This document shows positions 1 through 5,340 of a stretch of 7,519 nt of DNA, one piece after another. The notes beneath the pieces are model-generated. The model did not search any database and was not told where the DNA came from. It was given only the letters and a program-made list of their open reading frames with translations. Within the stretch, counting starts at the first letter, position 1. Every line of letters begins with the position of its first letter. Source of the stretch: an uncultured Thiomonas sp. (GTDB taxonomy: Bacteria > Pseudomonadota > Gammaproteobacteria > Burkholderiales > Burkholderiaceae_C); NCBI GenBank assembly GCA_937927695.1, contig CALBRU010000243.1:1-7519 (forward strand), written 5' to 3'. A program made the translations under genes and the position numbers.

Positions 1-46
1 ACCACCGAGATCTACACTCTTTCCCTACACGACGCTCTTCCGATCT
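1..46 (+). other. Illumina sequencing adapter (artefact)
   Basis: These 46 bases match, from memory and without a mismatch, the last 46 bases of the 58-base Illumina universal P5/TruSeq read 1 adapter, ending in the characteristic GCTCTTCCGATCT. The match stops exactly where the adapter would join an insert, and DctM-family coding sequence follows at once. This is untrimmed adapter at the end of a contig, not genomic DNA. Because it has no stop codon in the frame of the permease gene, automatic gene callers may extend that protein through it and produce a false N-terminus. Confidence 0.98.
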
Positions 47-47
47 G

Positions 48-428
48 GGGATGCGGGACGTGCCGAAAGTCCTGCTGAATTCGGCCAACATGTCGGCGAT
101 GCTGCTCTACATCATCACCAATGCTGTGATGTTCTCCTTCATCCTGACCAATGAGAACATTCCCCAGCACCTGGCGGAGTGGATTCTGGACAAGGGGCTG
201 GGGCAGATCGCTTTCCTGCTGGCAGTGAACGTCCTGCTGTTGGCTGCCGGCAACTTCATGGAACCTTCATCCATCGTTCTGATATTTGCGCCGATTCTGT
301 TTCCTGTGGCGATCAAGCTCGGGATCGATCCGGTGCACTTCGGGATCATGATGACTGTCAACATGGAGGTTGGCATGTGCCATCCGCCGGTGGGACTGAA
401 TCTCTACGTCGCTTCGGGGATAACGTAA
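48..428 (+). CDS. dctM: TRAP transporter large permease, C-terminal part (5' end missing)
   Basis: This is the C-terminal part of a DctM-type large membrane subunit of a tripartite ATP-independent periplasmic (TRAP) transporter. Such permeases import C4-dicarboxylates or other organic acids using an ion gradient, together with a small membrane subunit and a periplasmic binding protein. Visible family features are NSANMSAMLLYIITNAV, the NFMEPSSIVLIFAPILFP segment, GIDPVHFGIMM and the motif GMCHPPVGLNLYVASGIT. The ATG at 51 is an internal methionine, not the start: the family is usually about 425-430 residues and the gene is cut by the contig end. The frame stops at TAA 426-428, where relatives normally carry a lysine (SGITKMGI), and then continues in frame. 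The substrate cannot be inferred from this fragment. Family assignment is firm; whether the product is functional is open. Confidence 0.9.
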   Translation, partial: GMRDVPKVLLNSANMSAMLLYIITNAVMFSFILTNENIPQHLAEWILDKGLGQIAFLLAVNVLLLAAGNFMEPSSIVLIFAPILFPVAIKLGIDPVHFGIMMTVNMEVGMCHPPVGLNLYVASGIT

Positions 429-557
429 ATGGGCATTACGGAACTGACAGTGGCGGTTTGGCCCTGGCTATTGACCATGCTGGTGTTCCTCGGCTTGGTG
501 ACCTATTGGCCGGCGCTTTCCCTGTGGTTCCCCCGCATGCTAGGAATGGTGTCCTAG
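429..557 (+). pseudogene. In-frame remainder of dctM after a premature stop
   Basis: Directly after the TAA, in the same frame, 42 codons run from ATG 429 to TAG 555-557. They begin MGITELTVAVWPWLLTMLVF and include a long hydrophobic stretch ending near WFPRMLG. This is the usual end of a DctM permease: its last transmembrane helix and short tail. The reading frame is intact, so a single base (AAA to TAA) explains the break. Possible explanations are a sequencing or assembly error near the contig end, a true nonsense mutation, or a gene split into two translated pieces, since the stop is followed at once by ATG with GGGGA eight bases upstream of that ATG. I list it as a broken-gene remainder, with sequencing error the most likely cause. 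Confidence 0.75.
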
Positions 558-575
558 GCCGGACGGCGATTGGCG

Positions 576-600
576 AGCCCGGCGGTCGCCGGGCTTTTTT
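576..600 (+). terminator. Rho-independent terminator after dctM
   Basis: A perfect 8-bp stem, AGCCCGGC (576-583) pairing with GCCGGGCT (588-595), encloses a GGTC loop and runs into six T residues (595-600). It lies 18 bases after the TAG that ends the full dctM frame. This is a textbook intrinsic terminator for the transporter unit and separates it from the ndk cluster. Its distance from the TAG, rather than from the premature TAA, fits a gene that originally ended at 557. Confidence 0.93.
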
Positions 601-621
601 CGTTTACCGGGGCCGGCTGCT

Positions 622-660
622 CTCGACTTCTACGATAAAATAGACAGTTATCCGATTTAA
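622..660 (+). promoter_or_regulatory. Possible promoter region for the ndk cluster
   Basis: Between the terminator and ndk is a short AT-rich patch in otherwise GC-rich DNA, containing GATAAAATAG (634-643) and a weak inverted repeat AGTTA/TAACT (646-650 and 658-662). TAAAAT at 636-641 could serve as a -10 element, which would give a leader of roughly 35 bases carrying the ndk Shine-Dalgarno sequence. I see no convincing -35 hexamer at 16-18 bases upstream. A promoter is expected here because the preceding unit is terminated, but the exact elements are inference. Confidence 0.4.
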
Positions 661-671
661 CTAACCCTCGT

Positions 672-675
672 GGAG
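672..675 (+). promoter_or_regulatory. Ribosome binding site of ndk
   Basis: GGAG lies six bases before ATG 682. This decides the start: the in-frame ATG at 670 would overlap this site, has no Shine-Dalgarno sequence of its own, and would add MEIP before the conserved Ndk N-terminus. Confidence 0.75.
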
Positions 676-681
676 ATCCCG

Positions 682-1107
682 ATGGCTGTCGAACGTACCC
701 TCTCGATCATTAAACCCGATGCCGTGGCCAAGAATGTCATCGGCCAGATCTACGCCCGTTTCGAGTCGGCCGGTCTCAAAATTGTCGCTGCGCGCATGGC
801 GCATCTGTCGCGCGCCGAGGCCGAAGCGTTCTATGCGGTGCACAAGGCCCGTCCGTTTTTCAAGGATCTGGTGGATTTCATGATCTCCGGCCCGGTGATG
901 ATTCAGGTACTTGAAGGCGAAGGCGCTATTCTCAAGAACCGCGACCTGATGGGCGCGACCGATCCGAAAAAAGCCGCCCCCGGCACCATCCGCGCCGACT
1001 TCGCCGACAGCATCGATGCCAATGCCGTGCATGGCTCCGACGCGGCGGAAACCGCAGCGCAGGAAATCGCTTTCTTCTTTCCGGCGATGGCGATCTACTC
1101 CCGTTGA
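682..1107 (+). CDS. ndk: Nucleoside diphosphate kinase
   Basis: Ndk moves the terminal phosphate of ATP to other nucleoside diphosphates through a phosphohistidine intermediate, balancing cytoplasmic NTP and dNTP pools. The 141-residue product has the usual bacterial length and is complete. It starts MAVERTLSIIKPDAV, with conserved Lys11 in the IKPDAV motif. It carries the catalytic motif NAVHGSDA with His117, and RPFF, SGPV and GATDPKKAAPGTIR as expected. The start at 682 is chosen because GGAG sits six bases upstream and because the conserved family start begins here. It is the first gene after the dctM terminator and is followed after 21 bases by rlmN, an order I know from Burkholderiales. 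Nothing in the protein is unusual. Confidence 0.97.
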   Translation: MAVERTLSIIKPDAVAKNVIGQIYARFESAGLKIVAARMAHLSRAEAEAFYAVHKARPFFKDLVDFMISGPVMIQVLEGEGAILKNRDLMGATDPKKAAPGTIRADFADSIDANAVHGSDAAETAAQEIAFFFPAMAIYSR

Positions 1108-1128
1108 TTTTGAGCTGAAACTGCGCCC

Positions 1129-2268
1129 ATGTCTGGCGAACCGACCTCTACCAATCTTCTCCAGTTCGATCGCGACGGATTGGTGGAGTGGTTCGGGCGT
1201 CACGGCCATGCGGCGTTTCGCGCTCGGCAGGTTTTTCGCTGGATGCACCAGAAAGGCGTGGCCGATTTCGAGGCCATGAGCGATCTAGCCAAGCCCTTGC
1301 GCCAATTTTTGCGTGAGCACGCGCATATTGCCGCGCTGCCTGCGCTCAGCGAACAGCGCTCGGCCGATGGCACGGTGAAATGGCTGTTCGATGTCGGGCA
1401 GGGCAACGCGGTCGAGGCGGTGTTCATTCCAGAAGCGCAGCGCAACACGCTGTGCGTATCGTCTCAGGCGGGTTGTGCGGTGAATTGCAAGTTCTGCTCC
1501 ACCGGGCATCAGGGCTTCAGCCGCAATCTGCAAACTTGGGAGATTCTTGCCCAGCTCTGGCACGCCGAGTTCACCATGCGACGCGAGTTGGGTCTGCCGG
1601 GTGGCGAGCGCGCGATCTCGAACGTGGTGATGATGGGCATGGGCGAGCCGCTGCAAAACTACAGCGCGCTGGTTCCCGCGTTGCGCACCATGCTCGACGA
1701 CGACGGTTACGGTCTGTCGCGTCGCCGTGTCACGGTGTCCACCTCGGGTGTGGTGCCCATGATCGACCGGCTGTCGCAGGATTGTCCGGTCGCGCTGGCG
1801 GTTTCGCTGCATGCGCCCGTTGATGCGCTGCGCGATGAACTGGTGCCGCTCAATCGCAAGTACCCGCTGCACGAACTGCTGGCGGCGTGCAAGCGCTATC
1901 TCGACTTTGCCCCGCGTGACTTCATTACCTTCGAATACTGCATGCTCGACGGTGTGAACGACACCCCGGCGCTGGCGCAGGATTTGGTGCGGCTGGTGGG
2001 CGCGGCGCAGGTCAACTGCAAGTTCAATCTGATTCCGTTCAATCCGTTTCCCCAGTCCGGGCTCAAGCGATCTTCGGCGGCGCGGGTCGCGGCGTTTGCC
2101 CAGGTGCTGCTCGATGCGGGTCTGGTCACCACGGTTCGCAAAACCCGCGGCGACGATATCGATGCCGCTTGTGGTCAACTGGCGGGCGAGGTGCAGGATC
2201 GCACCCGCCGCGTCATCCGCATGCAGCAGGCTGCTGCTGTGCCGAATGCGGCCCGCCTGGGCCATTGA
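1129..2268 (+). CDS. rlmN: Dual-specificity RNA methyltransferase RlmN (23S rRNA A2503 / tRNA A37)
   Basis: RlmN is a radical-SAM enzyme that methylates C2 of adenosine 2503 in 23S rRNA and of adenosine 37 in some tRNAs, supporting accurate translation. The 379-residue protein has the N-terminal RNA-binding region (FRARQVFRWMHQKG, about 30-43). It has the 4Fe-4S motif CAVNCKFC with Cys116, Cys120 and Cys123, the MGMGEPLQNY SAM-binding segment (169-178), and SLHAP (226-230). Cys348 in GDDIDAACGQL corresponds to the methyl-carrying cysteine, Cys355 in E. coli. Cys109 and Glu96 match Cys118 and Glu105 of the E. coli enzyme by spacing. It is full length. No strong Shine-Dalgarno sequence precedes ATG 1129, so translation may depend partly on ndk; the stop lies 14 bases before pilW. 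Confidence 0.97.
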   Translation: MSGEPTSTNLLQFDRDGLVEWFGRHGHAAFRARQVFRWMHQKGVADFEAMSDLAKPLRQFLREHAHIAALPALSEQRSADGTVKWLFDVGQGNAVEAVFIPEAQRNTLCVSSQAGCAVNCKFCSTGHQGFSRNLQTWEILAQLWHAEFTMRRELGLPGGERAISNVVMMGMGEPLQNYSALVPALRTMLDDDGYGLSRRRVTVSTSGVVPMIDRLSQDCPVALAVSLHAPVDALRDELVPLNRKYPLHELLAACKRYLDFAPRDFITFEYCMLDGVNDTPALAQDLVRLVGAAQVNCKFNLIPFNPFPQSGLKRSSAARVAAFAQVLLDAGLVTTVRKTRGDDIDAACGQLAGEVQDRTRRVIRMQQAAAVPNAARLGH

Positions 2269-2274
2269 GGGAGA
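2267..2274 (+). promoter_or_regulatory. Ribosome binding site of pilW
   Basis: GAGGGAGA overlaps the rlmN stop codon and lies eight bases before ATG 2283. It supports this start over the upstream in-frame ATG at 2169, which is inside rlmN and would place a basic, non-conserved stretch before the signal peptide. Confidence 0.75.
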
Positions 2275-2282
2275 CTTTGCCC

Positions 2283-3134
2283 ATGTTCTGCAATCTTTGT
2301 GCTCGGTCCCACGTCTGGGCTTGGCGGGTAGCCGTGCTCGGTTTGCTGATGGCGGCCGCCGCGTTGCTCGACGGCTGCGCCACGCAGACGCAGCGTGCGG
2401 CAGAGATGGGCTCGGGCGCGACTTTGAGCACCCAGCAGACCGATGTGCTCAAGCGTGTTCAGTTGCGCCTGGAACTCGCCGAGGGTTACTACCAGCGCGG
2501 GCAGTTCACCGTGGCGCTTGAAGAGGTGAACAAGGCGCTGGCAGAGAAATCTGATTTCGTGCCCGCCTACACCATGCGCGCGCTCATCTACACCGCGTTG
2601 AACGACAGCGCCAAGGCCGAGGCCAATTACCGCGAGGCGCTGCGGCTCTCGCCTGACAACCCCGATGCGCTGCACAACTATGGCTGGTTCCTGTGTCAGC
2701 AGCGTCGCTACCCGGACTCGTTCGTTCAGTTCAACAAGGCCTTGGCCATCCAGAATTACCGCTATCCGGTGCGTACCTATCTGGCGCTGGGCGTATGCCA
2801 GTATCGCGCCGGGGAATTGGCTGCATCGGAAGGCACGCTCAAAAAGGGCTTCGCGCTCGATCCGGGCAACCCTGCGTTGTCCACCAATCTGGCTGTCGTG
2901 CTCGACCGCATGGGCAAGCCCAAGGAAGCGCTGTTCTACATTGCCCGCGTCAACAGTGGTCAGTACGCCAGCGCCCAGTCGCTTTGGGTCGGCATTCTGA
3001 TTGCCCGCAAGGCGGGTAATGCGATGGACGCTGCACTATGGACCAATCAACTCGTACAGCGCTTTCCAGACTCGCGTGAAGCCATCGCCGCGCAGCAGGG
3101 GAAGTTTGATGATTCCGCCCTGCTGAACTACTGA
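2283..3134 (+). CDS. pilW: Type IV pilus biogenesis/stability lipoprotein PilW (PilF-like), TPR protein
   Basis: PilW/PilF-family lipoproteins sit in the outer membrane and help the PilQ secretin assemble or stay stable, so they are needed for type IV pili. The 283-residue product has an N-terminal hydrophobic signal segment (about 15-29) and a lipobox LLDGC with Cys32 as the predicted lipidated residue. Helical TPR repeats follow from about 58 to 250, for example LAEGYYQRGQFTVALEEVNK, then AYTMRALIYTALNDSAKAEA, then ALHNYGWFLCQQRRYPDSF. The start at 2283 follows from the GAGGGAGA site and the signal peptide. It lies 14 bases after rlmN and 6 before the rodZ-like gene. The position next to rlmN and rodZ matches known PilW/PilF loci, which separates it from other TPR lipoproteins. 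Two cysteines (Cys3, Cys6) before the hydrophobic core are unusual for a signal peptide. Confidence 0.9.
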   Translation: MFCNLCARSHVWAWRVAVLGLLMAAAALLDGCATQTQRAAEMGSGATLSTQQTDVLKRVQLRLELAEGYYQRGQFTVALEEVNKALAEKSDFVPAYTMRALIYTALNDSAKAEANYREALRLSPDNPDALHNYGWFLCQQRRYPDSFVQFNKALAIQNYRYPVRTYLALGVCQYRAGELAASEGTLKKGFALDPGNPALSTNLAVVLDRMGKPKEALFYIARVNSGQYASAQSLWVGILIARKAGNAMDAALWTNQLVQRFPDSREAIAAQQGKFDDSALLNY

Positions 3135-3140
3135 TTCCGT

Positions 3141-4040
3141 ATGACTGAACCCACTCCGGAGCTGATTGCCAGCCGTGCCAAGGCGGGGGCTGCCCTGCGC
3201 GAAGCGCGCATGGCGGCCGGGCGCAATGTCGAAGAGCTTGCTGCACAGCTCAAGGTGGCCCCTGCAAAGATCGCTGCGCTGGAGGCAGGTGACTGGTCTG
3301 CGCTGCCCGACGACACTTTCGGCCGTGCGCTGCTGCGGAGTTGCTGCAAGGCGCTGAAGATCGATGCGAAACCCCTGCTCGACTTGCTTCCGGGTGCTCC
3401 TGTGCTGCACAGCCCGGTGCCGGAGGAGGACGCGGAGTTGGCCGCACGCGTACCAGAGCGTCCTTTGCCGCGCGCGGCGGGTGCTGCGCGTAAATCGTAC
3501 GGTCTGCTTTGGCTGTCGGTGCTGATCGTTGCGCTGGCCGCCGTGGTGTTTTTCTGGCCCGCCTTGCGGGGTTTGACCGAGGGGTTGATGCCGAGCGCGG
3601 CCAAGCCCAAAGAACCCGCGCAGGGCTCGGTGGAAAGCGTGCTGCCCGCCGTTTCACAGTCGGCCTCGCTTGCTGCGTCGCACCCGGCATATGCCGGTTC
3701 GTCGCCGCTGGCCCTGCAGAGTACGCCCACCATCGTGGCCTCGGCGCCAGTGCCAGTTGTGCCGGTAGCCTCAGCTGCAACCAGTGCTGCTTCGGGCAAT
3801 GTACTGCAACTGGCAGCGAGCGCGCCGAGCTGGGTGCAAGTCACCGCCAGCAACGGCAAGGTGATTTTTTCGCAACTCATGCAACCCGGTGCGCCACAAA
3901 GTGTTCAGGTGCCTGCGGGAAGCACGCCGCTGGCCATCGTGGTGGGCAACGCGCCGCACACCACAGTGAGCTATGCAGGCAAGCCCGTCGATCTCACCCC
4001 GGATACGCGAGCGAATGTCGCGCGCTTCACCCTGAAATAA
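3141..4040 (+). CDS. RodZ-like protein: helix-turn-helix, one membrane span, DUF4115
   Basis: This 299-residue protein has the RodZ layout. A cytoplasmic Xre-like helix-turn-helix domain (about 14-82, with ALREARMAAGRNVEELAAQL and KIAALEAGDWSALPDDTF) is followed by a basic patch and one transmembrane segment (about 120-141, LLWLSVLIVALAAVVFFWPA). A long Ala/Ser/Pro/Val-rich periplasmic linker comes next (about 150-220). A small beta-rich C-terminal DUF4115 domain (about 222-297) contains SWVQVTASNGKVIFSQLM and the ending TRANVARFTLK. RodZ links MreB filaments to the rod-shape wall-synthesis machinery. The gene starts six bases after pilW with no clear Shine-Dalgarno sequence, which suggests translational coupling. 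It precedes ispG by 11 bases, as in many proteobacteria. The linker is low-complexity and probably diverges fast. I leave the symbol empty because identification rests on domain layout and location. Confidence 0.88.
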   Translation: MTEPTPELIASRAKAGAALREARMAAGRNVEELAAQLKVAPAKIAALEAGDWSALPDDTFGRALLRSCCKALKIDAKPLLDLLPGAPVLHSPVPEEDAELAARVPERPLPRAAGAARKSYGLLWLSVLIVALAAVVFFWPALRGLTEGLMPSAAKPKEPAQGSVESVLPAVSQSASLAASHPAYAGSSPLALQSTPTIVASAPVPVVPVASAATSAASGNVLQLAASAPSWVQVTASNGKVIFSQLMQPGAPQSVQVPAGSTPLAIVVGNAPHTTVSYAGKPVDLTPDTRANVARFTLK

Positions 4041-4051
4041 ATCAGTTATTC

Positions 4052-5335
4052 ATGGAATTGCTCGACCCCCCTATCTCTGAAGCCGTGCCCGCCCGCCACC
4101 GCACGCGCCAGGCCCGCGTGGTCTGGGGCGATCACGTGGTGACCGTGGGCGGTGACGCGCCGGTGCGCGTGCAGTCCATGACCAATACCGATACGGCCGA
4201 CGCGATGGGCACGGCCATTCAGGTCAAGGAGCTTGCCGTGGCCGGCTCGGAGCTGGTGCGCATCACGGTGAATACGCCCGAGGCCGCGGCAGCCGTGCCG
4301 GCCATCCGCGAGCAGCTCGACCGCATGGGCATTTCAGTGCCTCTCATCGGCGACTTTCATTACAACGGCCATCGGCTGTTGAACGACTTTCCCGATTGCG
4401 CTCGTGCGCTGTCCAAGTACCGCATCAACCCGGGCAATGTGGGCAAGGGCGACAAGAAAGACAAGCAGTTCGGTCAGATGATCGACATCGCCCAGCGCTA
4501 CGACAAACCCGTGCGTATCGGGGTGAACTGGGGCAGTCTCGATCAGGAACTGCTGGCTACCCTGATGGACGCCAATGCCCGCCGTGCCCAGCCTTATGAG
4601 GCGCGCCAGATCATGGCGCAGGCGCTGGTGCTCTCGGCGCTGGAATCGGCTCAGCGTGCTCGTGAATTGGGGATGGATCCGGCGCAGATCCTGCTGTCGT
4701 GCAAGGTTTCCAATGTGCAGGACCTCATCACGGTGTACCGTGCCCTGGCGGCGCGCTGCGACTATCCCCTGCATCTCGGCTTGACCGAGGCCGGCATGGG
4801 CACCAAAGGCGCGGTGGCGTCGACTGCGGCGTTGGCCGTGCTGCTGCAAGAGGGCATCGGCGACACCATCCGCGTGTCGCTCACGCCCGAGCCGAATGCG
4901 CCCCGTAGCCAGGAGGTGGTCGTGGCGCTTGAAATCCTGCAGGCTCTGGGCCTGCGCGCCTTCACGCCCAGCGTCACCGCCTGCCCCGGCTGTGGCCGCA
5001 CCACCAGCACCTTTTTCCAGGAACTGACCCAGAGCATCGACCAGTTTCTGCGCTCGCAGATGCCCGTCTGGCGTACCCGCTACCCCGGTGTGGAGCAACT
5101 GCGCGTGGCCGTCATGGGCTGTATCGTCAATGGTCCCGGCGAGAGCAAGCACGCCGACATTGGCATCAGTCTGCCCGGTACCGGCGAGGCGCCGGCGGCG
5201 CCGGTGTTCATCGACGGCGAAAAGCGCATGACCCTGCGTGGCGAAAACATTGCCGCCGAGTTCCAGACCATCGTCGAGCAATACGTTCAACAGCGCTACG
5301 GCGCGCCCCATCGCCATCCTGAACAGGTGGCTTGA
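4052..5335 (+). CDS. ispG: 4-hydroxy-3-methylbut-2-en-1-yl diphosphate synthase (GcpE/IspG)
   Basis: IspG is the 4Fe-4S enzyme of the non-mevalonate (MEP) pathway. It reductively converts 2-C-methyl-D-erythritol 2,4-cyclodiphosphate to HMBPP, a precursor of IPP and DMAPP. The 427-residue protein shows VRVQSMTNTDT (38-48), ELVRITVNTPEAA, IGDFHYNGHRLL (99-110), KYRINPGNVG (122-131) and HLGLTEAGMGTKGA. The cluster ligands are Cys311 and Cys314 (CPGCGRTTSTF), Cys357 (MGCIVNGPGES) and Glu364. It is longer than the 372-residue E. coli enzyme, as in other betaproteobacteria, with extra residues between the two cysteine motifs and elsewhere. The start at 4052 begins MELLDPPISEAVPARH; the open frame upstream overlaps the rodZ-like gene and is not conserved coding sequence. 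No strong Shine-Dalgarno sequence is visible. Confidence 0.97.
   Translation: MELLDPPISEAVPARHRTRQARVVWGDHVVTVGGDAPVRVQSMTNTDTADAMGTAIQVKELAVAGSELVRITVNTPEAAAAVPAIREQLDRMGISVPLIGDFHYNGHRLLNDFPDCARALSKYRINPGNVGKGDKKDKQFGQMIDIAQRYDKPVRIGVNWGSLDQELLATLMDANARRAQPYEARQIMAQALVLSALESAQRARELGMDPAQILLSCKVSNVQDLITVYRALAARCDYPLHLGLTEAGMGTKGAVASTAALAVLLQEGIGDTIRVSLTPEPNAPRSQEVVVALEILQALGLRAFTPSVTACPGCGRTTSTFFQELTQSIDQFLRSQMPVWRTRYPGVEQLRVAVMGCIVNGPGESKHADIGISLPGTGEAPAAPVFIDGEKRMTLRGENIAAEFQTIVEQYVQQRYGAPHRHPEQVA
5325..5330 (+). promoter_or_regulatory. Ribosome binding site that decides the hisS start
   Basis: AGGTGG lies inside the end of ispG, ten bases before ATG 5341 but only one base before the in-frame TTG at 5332. 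The spacing, and the conserved MADKLSAVKGMND start of the family, favour ATG 5341. Confidence 0.6.
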
Positions 5336-5340
5336 ATTCC

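Noticed and set aside
179..643. 154-codon + strand frame spanning the end of dctM, the terminator and the leader of ndk
   Set aside because: It is out of frame with dctM, reads through the terminator hairpin, and its protein has no recognisable features.
1285..2265. Long open frame on the - strand (326 codons) opposite rlmN
   Set aside because: It lies fully antisense to a well-supported gene, has no recognisable domain and is rich in Arg and His, as expected for a shadow frame in GC-rich coding DNA.
2169..2282. Upstream in-frame start for pilW inside rlmN
   Set aside because: It would add 38 residues before a clear signal peptide and ignores the GAGGGAGA site in front of ATG 2283.
3128..3880. 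250-codon open frame on the - strand opposite the rodZ-like gene
   Set aside because: It is a low-complexity Ala/Ser-rich shadow of the repetitive linker codons; the + strand frame has clear HTH, membrane and DUF4115 regions.
3509..4051. 181-codon open extension upstream of ispG in the ispG frame
   Set aside because: It overlaps the rodZ-like gene in another frame, is Cys/Arg/Gly-rich without family similarity, and normal IspG length is reached from ATG 4052.
5180..5205. GC-rich inverted repeat ACCGGCG/CGCCGGT inside ispG
   Set aside because: It encodes the ordinary Gly-Glu-Ala-Pro-Ala-Ala-Pro stretch of IspG, has no T-tract, and is explained by GC-rich codon choice.
4334..5317. Long open frame on the - strand (327 codons) opposite ispG
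   Set aside because: It is a mirror frame of ispG with biased composition, no family motif and no regulatory signals of its own.
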